The position numbers and the translations under genes are program-made. The notes under the pieces are model-generated. The model made no database searches. It was not told the origin of the DNA and worked only from the letters and a program-made list of their open reading frames with translations. From Pseudomonas sp. CAN1 (GTDB lineage: Bacteria > Pseudomonadota > Gammaproteobacteria > Pseudomonadales > Pseudomonadaceae): a DNA stretch of 46,159 nucleotides. The DNA is taken from assembly GCF_030462585.1 (NCBI RefSeq), contig NZ_JASMRU010000026.1, forward strand, positions 10,755-56,913. The letters are read 5' to 3'. Shown in pieces: positions 26,287 through 35,292 of this stretch (position 1 is its first letter; each line of letters begins with the position of its first letter).

Positions 26287-27561
26287 TCAGAAGTAATACG
26301 GGAATTTCACGCTGAAGCTGAAATCCGGCGCATCCGGCGAGATGCCGATGGACAGGTTCGGGACGATGGTCAGGTTGGGGCTCCAGGCGTAGGTCAGGCC
26401 CCAGTTGAAGTAGGCCGCATTGGCGTCGCTGCCGGTGACCGTGGTCCAGTCGCCGCCGTCGGCCTTGACCTTGCTCTTCTGCGCGATCAGGTCGGAGAAG
26501 GAGAACGACATGCTGGTCTTCTCGTTGAGGGCAAAGGCCACGCCCGCACCGATCTGGAACCAGTCGCCGAGGTCGACCTTGCCGCCCTGTTTCACACCCT
26601 GGGTGGGGCTGATGTCGTCGAAGGATTCCTCGAAGTTGTAGGTGTAGGAGAAGCTGCCGAACAGCACGGCGGGGTCCACGGTCTTGACCAGCGAGATGCC
26701 GGGGGTGACCGACCAGACGCCGTTGCCGGTGGGCAGGGACTCGGGCACGTTGAGGTTGTCGTTGTCCGAGGCGCGCTTGAGCTTGATGCCGTAGGGCTCC
26801 TTGCCGGTGGGCGCCTTGACCCGCAGGCTGACCACCGCATCCGGGCGCGACTCGGTCTCGTCCATGAACTTGTAGGCGATGCCGAAGTTGACGTCGCCCA
26901 GGGTCGGGTCGCGGGTCACCGTCTCGTCGGTGGACTGCGCCGTGGAGTTGCCGGCGCCGGCCGATTCGTAGGTGCTTTCGCGGTAGACCACCGGGGCGTT
27001 GATGTCGAACTGCCAACGGTTGTTCCAGTTGTAGCGACCGGTCAGGTCCAGGGTCCAGTTGTCGGCCTTGATGTTGTCCACGCCGATATTGCCCAGGAAG
27101 ATCGTGTCCAGCGCCAGGAAGCCGTTGAGGATCAACTGCTTGGTGTCGTAGTGGGTGTAGGTGACGCCCGTCTCGAAGCTGAAACTGCCGTTGCCGAAGA
27201 AGCCGCTGGCCTCGTCGTAGAGGTTTTCCACACTCTTGGGCGGGCTGGCGTCGTCCTTGAGCGACTCGCCGTAGGAGCTGCCGCTGGCGGCAACGGTGTT
27301 GCCGGTACCGGGCGGCGTGGGTTTGCCGGTTGAGGTGACCAGGCGCTTGGGTTGTGCGGGCGTGGCCGGTGCTTCCTCCACCTGCCTGACCCGTTGTTCC
27401 AGCACCATCAGGGCCTTCTGCTGCGACTCATAGCGTTGCTTGAGTTCGATCAGCTCCTGTTTCAGAGCCTCCACCTCGGCTTCCGTCGCCGCGGCGGCGA
27501 AGGTCGAGGGGAGTAAAGCGGATACACAGATAGCGGTTTTAATGCCTAGCGATCGGTGCAT
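26287..27561 (-). CDS. fapF: functional amyloid secretion pore FapF
   Basis: FapF is the outer-membrane beta-barrel that exports the Fap amyloid subunits. The 424 residues show a signal peptide (about 1-25), a heptad-rich coiled coil (about 27-62, [12 protein letters not shown] onward) known to form a trimeric periplasmic plug, a Pro/Thr/Ser-rich linker, and a barrel from about 115 with alternating aromatic strands ending in a C-terminal phenylalanine (KFPYYF). AAGGAC lies eight bases before the ATG. It is the last gene of fapABCDEF, 53 bases after fapE, followed by a terminator. Confidence 0.92.
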   Translation of the reverse strand: MHRSLGIKTAICVSALLPSTFAAAATEAEVEALKQELIELKQRYESQQKALMVLEQRVRQVEEAPATPAQPKRLVTSTGKPTPPGTGNTVAASGSSYGESLKDDASPPKSVENLYDEASGFFGNGSFSFETGVTYTHYDTKQLILNGFLALDTIFLGNIGVDNIKADNWTLDLTGRYNWNNRWQFDINAPVVYRESTYESAGAGNSTAQSTDETVTRDPTLGDVNFGIAYKFMDETESRPDAVVSLRVKAPTGKEPYGIKLKRASDNDNLNVPESLPTGNGVWSVTPGISLVKTVDPAVLFGSFSYTYNFEESFDDISPTQGVKQGGKVDLGDWFQIGAGVAFALNEKTSMSFSFSDLIAQKSKVKADGGDWTTVTGSDANAAYFNWGLTYAWSPNLTIVPNLSIGISPDAPDFSFSVKFPYYF

Positions 27562-27614
27562 GGCGCGCTGTCCTTACTTATAGGTTGGACTTCACAGTCG
27601 CACGTGAGCGTAGA

Positions 27615-28349
27615 TCACATTCCCATGGTGCGTAGCCCTTTGAGCTGGTCCAGATTGCAGTCCAGCGCACCAGTCGACGGAAGGTTGTTTCGCAGCACCA
27701 CGCTCAGCTGCGCGACGTTGTTGACGGCATTGTTGCCGCCGATCATCTGGGCGGCCTGGAGCAGGCCGCCAGCGGCCAGCTGCTGCATGCTGCTGCCCTG
27801 GCCATTGGCGTTGATCGCCATCTGGATACCGCCGTTGCCCGGGTTCACGCTGACGGTGCCGGCGCCGTTGCTGGCGCTGACCGGGCCGTCGAGCGGGGTC
27901 CCTTGCTGGGCCACGACCGGCGCCTGGTTGGCTTCCTTGACGTCGATGCTGACGTTGTTGGAAGCGGTGTTGTAGTCGCCTGCGGAGCGGACGCTCTGGG
28001 TCACGCCCTGGGTCTGGTTGAGGCCCGCGCCGCCGGTCACCGTACCGGTGCCCGCGGCCGGCGCTGCGCCGCTGCCTTTCTCGTCGATGGTGGAGACGTA
28101 GAACTGCGGTTTGATGGTGGACTCCTGGACCTGCATGCTGACCTTGGCGCCAATGTTGTCGCCCACAGCGTTTTTCCAGGTACTGCTCATGACGATGCCG
28201 AAGCTGATGACCCGGCCAGGCATCACGTACTTGCCGCGAAGTTGGGCCAGCTCCTGATCATGCAGCTCGATCGGCTTGAAGACGCTTTCCGCCTGGACCG
28301 GCAGGCAGGCCAGCAGGCAGCTGGCGGCGAGCAGTGTGGTCGCTTTCAT
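27615..28349 (-). CDS. fapE: Fap system component FapE
   Basis: A 244-residue secreted protein with a signal peptide cut after about residue 20 (LACLPVQA). It is found as a minor part of purified Fap fibres and probably assists export or cell-surface assembly. The N-terminal region (ELHDQELAQLRGKYVMPGRVISFG) is conserved in the family; the middle is Gly/Asn/Gln/Ala-rich like the amyloid subunits. GGGGAGA precedes the start. It lies 48 bases after fapD. Confidence 0.92.
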   Translation of the reverse strand: MKATTLLAASCLLACLPVQAESVFKPIELHDQELAQLRGKYVMPGRVISFGIVMSSTWKNAVGDNIGAKVSMQVQESTIKPQFYVSTIDEKGSGAAPAAGTGTVTGGAGLNQTQGVTQSVRSAGDYNTASNNVSIDVKEANQAPVVAQQGTPLDGPVSASNGAGTVSVNPGNGGIQMAINANGQGSSMQQLAAGGLLQAAQMIGGNNAVNNVAQLSVVLRNNLPSTGALDCNLDQLKGLRTMGM

Positions 28350-28397
28350 TATGTTTTCTCCCCGGAAGGACTCCTGCCCTCCGTGCTGGTTCGGTCG

Positions 28398-29078
28398 TCA
28401 GAGGAAGTCGCTCTGGATGAAGCCGAATTCCATGAGCTCCGCATCCTTGACCGGGCGGAAGGCATTGAGTCGGTCCTTGGCGGTCAGCGGGTCGGGCGGC
28501 GACATCAGAGCGTTGGCCTGCTCATAGCCCGGACCGATGACGGCGAAAATGATGCCGTTCCAGCCTTTGAGAAAATCTTCCTGGGTGAAGCGCTTGTGGC
28601 CCAGCACCGGATCGCCGATGTAGACGTAGCCCTTGTAGGCCCGCTGCATCACCACGAAATGCTTGTAGCCACGAATGTCCATCAGCACTATCACCGGAAT
28701 CGTCAGCTTCTCCAGAGACGCCGCCGGGATGCGATAACCACGGGCGCGCATGCCGATGGCTTCGAGGTAGGACTTCATGTCCAGCATCGAGAAGCCCTGG
28801 GTGCGTACCAGGTCGGGGTCGGCGCGAACCAGCATGCCCTTGATCACGAAGTCCTCGTCCACGTCCAGCGCGTAGGCCTGGCGGAGGATCGTCGCCAGCG
28901 CGGCGGCGCCGCAGCTGAAGTCGGTCTTCTGCTGGACCAGGTTGCTGAACTTGCGCTCGCGGATGCTCTCGACGTGCTTGTAGGCCATGGTGCCGCCCGG
29001 AAGAAGGGCGACGGGGAGTTGCGCGGCCTGCGTCGTGAGGCTGAAGAGGGCGAGCAAAAGCAGGGCGGACGTACGCAT
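28398..29078 (-). CDS. fapD: C39-family cysteine protease FapD
   Basis: A 226-residue periplasmic protein with a signal peptide (about 1-18) and a C39 papain-like domain: C56 in DFSCGAAAL, H140 in GYKHFVVM and D156 in IGDPVLG. In the Fap system it is required for fibre secretion and is thought to process a Fap component, perhaps FapF. The ribosome site is weak, and a perfect hairpin lies between fapC and this gene, so expression is probably lower than that of fapC. Confidence 0.92.
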   Translation of the reverse strand: MRTSALLLLALFSLTTQAAQLPVALLPGGTMAYKHVESIRERKFSNLVQQKTDFSCGAAALATILRQAYALDVDEDFVIKGMLVRADPDLVRTQGFSMLDMKSYLEAIGMRARGYRIPAASLEKLTIPVIVLMDIRGYKHFVVMQRAYKGYVYIGDPVLGHKRFTQEDFLKGWNGIIFAVIGPGYEQANALMSPPDPLTAKDRLNAFRPVKDAELMEFGFIQSDFL

Positions 29079-29110
29079 GATCGTGACGCCTGGGGGGCAG
29101 CTCGGGAGAA

Positions 29111-29134
29111 GGAGGCTCCGTTGCCGGAGCCTCC
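29111..29134 (-). other. intercistronic hairpin between fapC and fapD
   Basis: GGAGGCTCCG and CGGAGCCTCC form a perfect 10-base stem with a four-base loop, about 20 bases past the fapC stop. There is no T tract, so it is better read as an mRNA-stabilising or partly terminating element that keeps the major fibre subunit above the protease. Confidence 0.7.
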
Positions 29135-29153
29135 AGGTACTACGCTGGATCGC

Positions 29154-30155
29154 TTACAGGCAGGATTTGCAACCTGCGGCGATGGACAGCGAGTTGCTCT
29201 GCTGGTTGCCGACACCGGCAGCGATGTTCGCCCCAACGTTACCCGACACGTTGTTCAGCGAATTGGTCATGCTGGCGTCGTTCTTGACCGGATCCTTCCA
29301 GCCAGTCTGTACCAGGACCTGGGAGGTAGCCTGGCCGCGCAGATCGACAGTGCCTGCCTCGACGAAGAACAGCGGATCGAGGTCCGGTTTGCTGCTGCTG
29401 TGGCGGTCGTCGCGACCACCGCTGCGGCCGGAATCGTCGACCACCACACCTACGCCGGCACCCTGGTAGGAGCCATGGGCACGGAACTCGGTCTTCAGAG
29501 TTTCCTTGTCGTAGGTGGCCAGGGCGGCGTTGGCTACGCCGTTGCCAGTGGAGGTCTGTTCGGCACCGCTGTAGGAGTCGGCCGAACGACCGCCGGAGAC
29601 GGCGGCTGCCATGTCGTTTTTCTGTTGGTTGTAGTTGCCGGAGGCGACGTTGATGCCAACGTTACCCGAGGCGCCATTGGCCGAGTTGCTCAGGGTGGCC
29701 TTGTTGGTGGTGGAGAAGTTCCACGCCTGGTTGGCGGTGTTCTCCTGGTTCACGCTGGTGGACGCGTAGGCGGTACCGAAGATGAATTTCTCATCGGCGG
29801 TGGCCAGGGCGGCGGCGTTGGCCTGTTGGTTCATGTCGCCGGCCGCGGCGTTGACACCCACGTTGCCGGATGCTCTCCCCAGAGATCCGTCAATGGTGGC
29901 GGTGTTTTTCGTGCCCTGGTTGATCACGACGTTGTCGGAGCTGAGCTGCGAGTCTTCCACCGTGGCGCTGGCGCCTGCTTCGATCCGAGGATCCTTGTAG
30001 GGATCGTACGGAGTCTTGGGTTGATGTTGTTCATGACCGTGACCGTTGTTGTCATGACCATGCCCGTTGTTGTTACGGTTATCCGCGTGCACTGCTACAG
30101 CCATGATCGCTGCCACAGCGAATACCAGGGGCTTGAGAGCCATTGTCGGTTTCAT
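29154..30155 (-). CDS. fapC: major functional amyloid subunit FapC
   Basis: FapC makes up most of the extracellular Fap fibre in biofilms. The 333-residue protein has a signal peptide (about 1-24), an unusual Asn/Gly/His-rich leader (29-44, with repeated GHGH), three imperfect amyloid repeats around residues 78-118, 148-186 and 285-327 sharing SGNVGxNxAxGxxNQQ, and two linkers, the second about 100 residues long and charged. It ends in CKSC (329-332), the conserved C-terminal CxxC. AGGAG lies seven bases before the ATG. Confidence 0.95.
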   Translation of the reverse strand: MKPTMALKPLVFAVAAIMAVAVHADNRNNNGHGHDNNGHGHEQHQPKTPYDPYKDPRIEAGASATVEDSQLSSDNVVINQGTKNTATIDGSLGRASGNVGVNAAAGDMNQQANAAALATADEKFIFGTAYASTSVNQENTANQAWNFSTTNKATLSNSANGASGNVGINVASGNYNQQKNDMAAAVSGGRSADSYSGAEQTSTGNGVANAALATYDKETLKTEFRAHGSYQGAGVGVVVDDSGRSGGRDDRHSSSKPDLDPLFFVEAGTVDLRGQATSQVLVQTGWKDPVKNDASMTNSLNNVSGNVGANIAAGVGNQQSNSLSIAAGCKSCL

Positions 30156-30210
30156 GGTGTATCTCCTTTGCTTTGTTTGGCGTGTTTAGTGTTTTAGGAG
30201 TTGGCTTGGG

Positions 30211-30789
30211 TCAATCCGCGACCCGGATGCTCAGGGTGTTGGCAATGCGATTGCCGACCCCGGCGCTCTGGCTCACCTGGACCACACCGCGGCTGCCGGC
30301 AAAGGCCTGGTCGCTGGTGACGACCTGACGACTTCCGGTGGTGGTGTCCGTTGAGCCTGAGTTCACTGGCAGCGCGACGTTCTGCTGGGAAAGCACGCTG
30401 TCATCGACGCTCTGCGGAATGGCGCTGACGCTGATCCGCATGGCGTTCACTTGCTGGTTGGCGGCGCCGGCGGCCTGGTTCACGCCCAGTGCGCCGTTGC
30501 CGTTGGAAAAGGCGTTGCCGTTGATGCTGGCGGACGCAGCCTGGCTGAGGTCGACATGGGTGTTGACCGTCTGCCGTAGTGAGGTGGTGGCCTGGGCGTT
30601 GGTGCCGATGGCGATGGCCCGGGCGTTGGCCTGCTGCTGCTCATCGCCGGCGGCCTGGTTCACGCTGGCTACGCCGTGGTAGTTGCGCCCGGCGCTGTCG
30701 ATGCTGGCGTTGTTGATGACCTGAGGGTCGGCGGAAAACGCCGGGGAGCAGCAGAGCAGGAGGGGCAGGGCGAGTAGTCTGGCGTTCAT
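30211..30789 (-). CDS. fapB: minor amyloid subunit / nucleator FapB
   Basis: A 192-residue secreted protein with a signal peptide ending near residue 19 (SPAFSA). It has three repeats of the Fap type: GVASVNQAAGDEQQQAN, GALGVNQAAGAANQQVN and a weaker GVVQVSQSAGVGNRIAN. FapB is a minor fibre part believed to nucleate FapC. The start lies one base after the fapA stop, so translation is coupled. Confidence 0.93.
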   Translation of the reverse strand: MNARLLALPLLLCCSPAFSADPQVINNASIDSAGRNYHGVASVNQAAGDEQQQANARAIAIGTNAQATTSLRQTVNTHVDLSQAASASINGNAFSNGNGALGVNQAAGAANQQVNAMRISVSAIPQSVDDSVLSQQNVALPVNSGSTDTTTGSRQVVTSDQAFAGSRGVVQVSQSAGVGNRIANTLSIRVAD

Positions 30790-30790
30790 C

Positions 30791-31243
30791 TCAACGGTCC
30801 CCCGTCAGCATGCGCAGCGGCGAGAGGCCCTGCTGGACGGTGCGGTTCACCGAGTTGGAGATGCCGGCGCCGCCACCGGCTGCGCTGGCGCCCATGCTGT
30901 TGCCGTTCAGGGTCTGGTTGGAGCCGTTGTCCATGCCCACCAGTTGGCCGCCGGGCATGATGTGGCGTTCCAGGGTGGAGCCGCTGGTGACGCCGGCGAA
31001 GTCGCTGTCGCTCAGCTCGGCATTGCTGGTCTGGCGGACGACCTGGTCGGAGATGTTCGGGTTGATGGTGATCGGATTAGGGTCGGGAATGTCGGTCGGT
31101 CGCGTGGCGACGCGCGGCTGGACCTGGCGTTGCAGGACGATGGTGCCGTCACCGGCGTTGGCGACCGGGCACAGCGTGACGCTGGCCGCGCCGCATGCAA
31201 GCGTGACGATCAGACCGACGATCCGTGAGTCGATGTTCCCCAT
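30791..31243 (-). CDS. fapA: Fap system component FapA
   Basis: First gene of the operon; 150 residues with a signal peptide (about 1-30) and a low-complexity Asn/Gly/Ser-rich mature part. FapA is periplasmic in known systems and influences how much FapB and FapC enter the fibre, possibly as a chaperone. AAGGAA lies nine bases before the ATG. The 642-base region upstream, shared with uppP, must hold the operon promoter. Confidence 0.9.
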   Translation of the reverse strand: MGNIDSRIVGLIVTLACGAASVTLCPVANAGDGTIVLQRQVQPRVATRPTDIPDPNPITINPNISDQVVRQTSNAELSDSDFAGVTSGSTLERHIMPGGQLVGMDNGSNQTLNGNSMGASAAGGGAGISNSVNRTVQQGLSPLRMLTGDR

Positions 31244-31399
31244 GATGGCGGTTCCTTCTTGGTGCGCTGAGCCCTAACCAGCGGTACCAGAGAGGAGCAG
31301 TTGCCGTGCCGCTTTTGGATTGCATCGGCAAATCAATGAGTTGCGCAAAGCCCCCATGAACCATCCGGGTGCGAGTGTTTCACGGTGGATACAGAACGG

Positions 31400-31432
31400 C
31401 CGTGCCAAAGCCCTGCGAGGGCCTTGGCACGG
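31400..31432. promoter_or_regulatory. strong inverted repeat in the fapA upstream region
   Basis: CCGTGCCAAAGCCCT and AGGGCCTTGGCACGG pair with one mismatch around a GCG loop, about 155 bases upstream of fapA. It could be a leader hairpin or a protein-binding site. TGGCACG on each arm resembles half of a sigma-54 promoter, but the matching TTGC is absent. Confidence 0.4.
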
Positions 31433-31577
31433 GGGCTGGATCATGGCTGAGGCAGATTCTGTTTCGCCGCTGATACACAACTTTGGGTGGGGTGGCCGGA
31501 CTCCCGCGCCGTCTGCCTCGGAGCCCGTTTCGCCTGTAACGCCCAGCTAACAGTCGGGCGTCTTTTGTAGTGTTTCT

Positions 31578-31612
31578 GGTACGGAAGTACCTCTTGTAAT
31601 TCAACGAATTAC
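31578..31612. promoter_or_regulatory. adjacent palindromes between fapA and uppP
   Basis: GGTAC-GGAA-GTACC at 31578-31591 and GTAATTC-AAC-GAATTAC at 31596-31612, both perfect, in an AT-richer stretch than the surroundings. They are the best candidates for operators in the divergent 31244-31885 gap. Apart from these and the hairpin at 31400, I see no gene there; a 132-codon frame at 31380-31778 has no family features. Confidence 0.4.
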
Positions 31613-31885
31613 CGATTCTGATCGGCTGGGCGAACCTGGCTGGGAGAAGGTTGTCTGCTGCACGCGTGCCGAGTGCGAATCGTCGGTTCGCCGAAGTTGC
31701 CAACGCATCGACTGCCCGTACGGCCAGATGCGAAATTTTCGTGACATGCGTAGCAATGTGCCGCCAATGCTTTAGCATGCCGTCGCCGCTCCGGACCTCA
31801 CGAACCGGGGCGTGCGGGCCCTGCCTGGCGGCGGGCCATCATCACTAGAAACAAGCGAGCCAGCGTGCCTCGCGGGGGAAGCAGT

Positions 31886-32716
31886 ATGGATCTGTGGAGT
31901 GCCTTCCAGGCCTTCATTCTTGGCGTCGTCGAGGGGCTCACCGAGTTCCTGCCGATCTCCAGTACCGGGCACCAGATCATCGTCGCCGATCTGATCGGCT
32001 TTGGCGGTGAACGCGCCGAAGCCTTCAACATCATCATCCAGCTGGCAGCCATCCTCGCCGTGGTCTGGGAGTTCCGCCGCAAGATCCTCGAGATCGTCTG
32101 CGGGCTGCCCACCCAGCGCAAGGCGCAGCGCTTCACGGTCAACCTGCTGATCGCCTTCTTCCCGGCCGTGGTGCTGGGCGTGGCCTTCGCCGACTACATC
32201 CACCACTACCTGTTCAACCCGATCACCGTGGCCGTAGCCCTGGTGGTGGGCGGGGTGATCATGCTCTGGGCGGAGAAACGCCAGCATGTGATTCACGCCG
32301 AGACCGTGGACGACATGACCTGGAAGGAAGCCCTGAAGGTCGGCTGCTGCCAGTGCCTGGCACTGATCCCGGGCACCTCGCGCTCCGGTGCGACCATCAT
32401 CGGCGGCCTGCTGTTCGGCCTGTCGCGCAAGGCCGCCACCGAGTTCTCGTTCTTCCTGGCGATGCCCACCATGGTCGGCGCGGCGGTGTACTCGGGCTAC
32501 AAGTATCGCGATGTGTTCCAGCCTTCGGACCTGCCGGTCTTCGCCATCGGCTTCGTCACCTCGTTCATCTTCGCGATGATCGCCGTGCGTGCGCTGCTCA
32601 AGTTCATCGCCAACCACAGCTATGCGGCCTTCGCCTGGTACCGTATCGTGTTCGGCCTGCTGATCCTGGCGACCTGGCAATTCCACCTGATCGACTGGAG
32701 CAGCGTTAAACCCTGA
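31886..32716 (+). CDS. uppP: undecaprenyl-diphosphatase UppP
   Basis: UppP removes a phosphate from undecaprenyl diphosphate at the inner membrane, recycling the lipid carrier for peptidoglycan and O-antigen; overproduction gives bacitracin resistance. The 276 residues show about eight membrane helices and both family motifs, [14 protein letters not shown] near the N-terminus and PGTSRSGAT in the middle. The ATG at 31886 follows GGGGGAAG; an upstream in-frame start at 31865 is less likely. The next gene begins four bases after the stop. Confidence 0.95.
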   Translation: MDLWSAFQAFILGVVEGLTEFLPISSTGHQIIVADLIGFGGERAEAFNIIIQLAAILAVVWEFRRKILEIVCGLPTQRKAQRFTVNLLIAFFPAVVLGVAFADYIHHYLFNPITVAVALVVGGVIMLWAEKRQHVIHAETVDDMTWKEALKVGCCQCLALIPGTSRSGATIIGGLLFGLSRKAATEFSFFLAMPTMVGAAVYSGYKYRDVFQPSDLPVFAIGFVTSFIFAMIAVRALLKFIANHSYAAFAWYRIVFGLLILATWQFHLIDWSSVKP

Positions 32717-32720
32717 TCAG

Positions 32721-33443
32721 GTGCGAGCGCGAGTGGAAAAGAACGGTGTAGTAAGCCGCTGGGACGATGACAAGGGATTCGGCTTCATCCGTCCCCAGTC
32801 CGGCAGCAAGGAAGTCTTCCTGCATATCTCGGCCTTCCGTGGCGATCGTCGCCCGGTCAGCGGCGATCAGGTCTGCTATGTCGAAGGCGTCGACAAGGAC
32901 GGCCGCCCGCGCGCCGAGCATGCGCGCCTGGCCGGCTTGGCCATCGACACGCCAGCCATCCGCCGCAAGCCGGCGACCACCGCTACCCGCGAGCGTGCGC
33001 GCAGCGGTCGCGAATGGGCACTGCCCAGCGCGCCCAGGCGCGCCACCGGCCGCGCGCTGATCATCCTGGCAGTGCTTCTGGCGCTGCCCGTCATCGGCTC
33101 CGTGCTGTGGTTCCGCGAGCAGTATTTCGTCTGGTTCCTGCTGCTCTACCCGGTCTTCAGCGTCCTGGCCTTCTTCGCCTACTGGCGCGACAAGCGCAGC
33201 GCCGAGCGCAACGACTGGCGCACTCCGGAGCAGAGCCTGCACCTGCTGGAACTGCTCGGTGGCTGGCCCGGTGCGTTCCTCGCCCAGCAGGTCTTCCGCC
33301 ACAAGACGCGCAAACTGTCCTTCCAAATGGTGTTCTGGGCCATTGTCCTGCTGCACCAGCTGTTCTGGATCGACTGGCTCAGCGGTGGTCGACTGCTGGG
33401 CTGGATCGGCACGCTGATGGGGCTCGGCGCAAGCCCGGCCTGA
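32721..33443 (+). CDS. cold-shock domain/DUF1294 membrane fusion protein
   Basis: A protein of about 240 residues joining an N-terminal cold-shock domain (about 5-68, with KGFGFIRP and VFLHISAF, the RNP-type nucleic-acid-binding motifs) to a C-terminal DUF1294 membrane domain with about three helices and the conserved LHLLELLGGWPGAFLAQQ stretch. The function is unknown; an RNA-binding sensor tied to the membrane is a guess. GTG codons at 32721 and 32733 are both possible starts and neither has a strong ribosome site. It probably shares a transcript with uppP. Confidence 0.8.
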   Translation: MRARVEKNGVVSRWDDDKGFGFIRPQSGSKEVFLHISAFRGDRRPVSGDQVCYVEGVDKDGRPRAEHARLAGLAIDTPAIRRKPATTATRERARSGREWALPSAPRRATGRALIILAVLLALPVIGSVLWFREQYFVWFLLLYPVFSVLAFFAYWRDKRSAERNDWRTPEQSLHLLELLGGWPGAFLAQQVFRHKTRKLSFQMVFWAIVLLHQLFWIDWLSGGRLLGWIGTLMGLGASPA

Positions 33444-33452
33444 TCCATCGGG

Positions 33453-34358
33453 TCAGATCGGCCAGTCATCCTTCGAGAACTCCTCCTGCAGATAATCCAG
33501 CAGCGCCCGTACCGCCGGCAGCACGCCACGTCGGTGCGGGTATACGGCCTGCAGGAAGGCCTCCGGCTCGCTCCACTCGGGCAGCACCCGCACCAGTCGA
33601 CCGTCAGCCAGCTCCTCAGTGCAGTAGTGCAACGGCAGGACCGTCACGCCCAGCCCCGCCAGCGCCACGTTCTTGCGCAGGTTGAAGTCTTCCACGGCCA
33701 GCCGCGCCTCCAGGGCGACCTCGCGGATCGCGCCGGCGGGACCGTGGAGCTTCATGTGCACCTTGCGGTCGCTCTCCAGGGAGCCCAGTACGGGGAGGGC
33801 GGCCAGGTCGTCCGGCACCCGCAGGTCGTGGCCTTCCAGGAGTGATGGCGCCGCCACCAGGGCGGTCTTCGCCGTGCGCAGCCGTCGCGAGATCAGTGAG
33901 AGATCTTCATCTCCTGGCGCGCGTACACGCAGCGCCACATCCACGCTTTCGTTGAGCAGGTCGACGCGGCGGTTGGTCAGCATCAGCTCCAGGTTCACCT
34001 GCGGATAGGCCGCCAGGAAGCCCGGCAGCATGTCGTTCAGCGAGGTCTCCGCCAACGCCACCGGGCAAGACAGCTTCACCCGTCCGCGCGGCTCGGCGCT
34101 GAGCTGGGCGGCCACCTCGTCGGCCATTTCCGCCTCCACCAGCATCGCCTGACAGTGCCGGTAGTAGCGCTCGCCCAGGTCGGTCAGCGCCAGTTTGCGT
34201 GTGGTGCGCTGCAGCAGGCGAACACCCAGGCGCGCCTCCAGCTCCGCCACACGCCGCGACAGGCGCGACTTCGGCAGGCCTAGCAGGCGCCCGGCAGCAG
34301 CGAACCCGCCGGCCTCCACCACCTTGGCGAAGTAGAAGAGGTCATTGAGGTCCTGCAT
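33453..34358 (-). CDS. LysR-family transcriptional regulator
   Basis: A 301-residue regulator with an N-terminal winged helix ([27 protein letters not shown]) and the usual periplasmic-binding-like effector domain. The start at [10 protein letters not shown] is chosen by family alignment. It is divergent from azoR across 132 bases, which makes azoR the likely target. AGTC (34385-34388) and GACT (34400-34403) form a weak dyad with an 11-base centre in that gap, reminiscent of a LysR box. Confidence 0.9.
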   Translation of the reverse strand: MQDLNDLFYFAKVVEAGGFAAAGRLLGLPKSRLSRRVAELEARLGVRLLQRTTRKLALTDLGERYYRHCQAMLVEAEMADEVAAQLSAEPRGRVKLSCPVALAETSLNDMLPGFLAAYPQVNLELMLTNRRVDLLNESVDVALRVRAPGDEDLSLISRRLRTAKTALVAAPSLLEGHDLRVPDDLAALPVLGSLESDRKVHMKLHGPAGAIREVALEARLAVEDFNLRKNVALAGLGVTVLPLHYCTEELADGRLVRVLPEWSEPEAFLQAVYPHRRGVLPAVRALLDYLQEEFSKDDWPI

Positions 34359-34490
34359 GGGATTGTCCTGCTGATGAGACGAATAGTCATATTTTTGCCG
34401 ACTTATCGGAGATTGGCTACATGCGTAACCTTGACTCCAACGACGAATTCTTCTGCCAACCCACTTGGCCTCATCGATTGGAGAACACAC

Positions 34491-35099
34491 ATGAAACTGC
34501 TGCACATCGACTCCAGCATCCTCGGCGACAACTCCGCTTCCCGTCAGCTGAGCGCCGAACTGGTCGCCGCCTGGGCCGCTGCCGAGCCGGGCGTTGAAGT
34601 CACCTACCGCGACCTGGCTGCCGACGCCATCAGCCACCTGTCCTCCGCCAGCCTCGTAGCTGCCGGTACTCCGGCCGAACTGCGCGACGCTGCACAGAAG
34701 CACGAAGCCGAACTGGGCGAGAAGAGCATCGAAGAGTTCCTCGCCGCCGACGCCATCGTCATTGGCGCGCCGATGTACAACTTCTCCATCCCCAGCCAGC
34801 TCAAGGCCTGGATCGACCGCATCGCCGTGGCCGGCAAGACCTTCCGCTACACCGAGAGCGGCCCGGTGGGCCTGGCCGGCGGCAAGAAGGTGATCATCGT
34901 TTCCACCGCCGGTGGTATCCATGCCGGCCAGCCCACTGGCCAGGCGCACGAGAACTACCTGCAGCTGGTGCTGAACTTCCTCGGCGTGACCGACATCGAG
35001 TTCGTCCGCGCCGAAGGCCTGGCCTACGGTGACGAACCGCGCCGCAACGCCATCGCTGGCGCCCAGGCGAGCATCGCCAGCCAGTTCGCCGCTGCCTGA
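34491..35099 (+). CDS. azoR: FMN-dependent NADH-azoreductase AzoR
   Basis: A 202-residue flavodoxin-fold reductase of the AzoR family, which reduces quinones and azo compounds with NADH and FMN and protects against electrophile stress. Visible are the phosphate-binding start ([17 protein letters not shown]), the FMN-contacting [15 protein letters not shown] and the STAGGI loop. The GGAGA site lies eight bases before the ATG. It is a single-gene unit ended by a strong terminator and divergent from a LysR regulator. Confidence 0.93.
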   Translation: MKLLHIDSSILGDNSASRQLSAELVAAWAAAEPGVEVTYRDLAADAISHLSSASLVAAGTPAELRDAAQKHEAELGEKSIEEFLAADAIVIGAPMYNFSIPSQLKAWIDRIAVAGKTFRYTESGPVGLAGGKKVIIVSTAGGIHAGQPTGQAHENYLQLVLNFLGVTDIEFVRAEGLAYGDEPRRNAIAGAQASIASQFAAA

Positions 35100-35110
35100 T
35101 CCTTGCCTTG

Positions 35111-35137
35111 AAAAAGCCCCGCCATGCGGGGCTTTTT
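35111..35137. terminator. bidirectional terminator after azoR
   Basis: AAAAAGCCCCGC and GCGGGGCTTTTTT pair around CAT, 12 bases past the azoR stop. Confidence 0.9.
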
Positions 35138-35292
35138 TGTGCCCTGGAACTGCCGTCTGTCTGCGGGCACGGAGCGAACCCCTCTGGCGCGTACTATGCA
35201 GAGATTCACTTCAGGCGGCGCCCGGCGGTTTCTGCATTCACCGACAAGCCTCGTGGCGCCTGATCTGGAGACAAATCGGGGCAAACTGCACC

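Noticed and set aside
27903-30197. 764-codon open frame on the plus strand opposite fapC, fapD and fapE
   Set aside because: It is antisense to clearly recognisable fap genes, has no domain features, and arises from GC-rich codon bias.
31657-31672. Possible sigma-54 promoter for fapA on the minus strand (GG and GC elements ten bases apart)
   Set aside because: Only the GG/GC spacing fits; the surrounding bases match the consensus poorly and it lies about 410 bases from fapA. Another partial match at 31392-31407 lacks the -12 GC.
31380-31778. 132-codon frame in the fapA-uppP gap
   Set aside because: No ribosome site, no family features, and it crosses the inverted repeats; the region looks regulatory.
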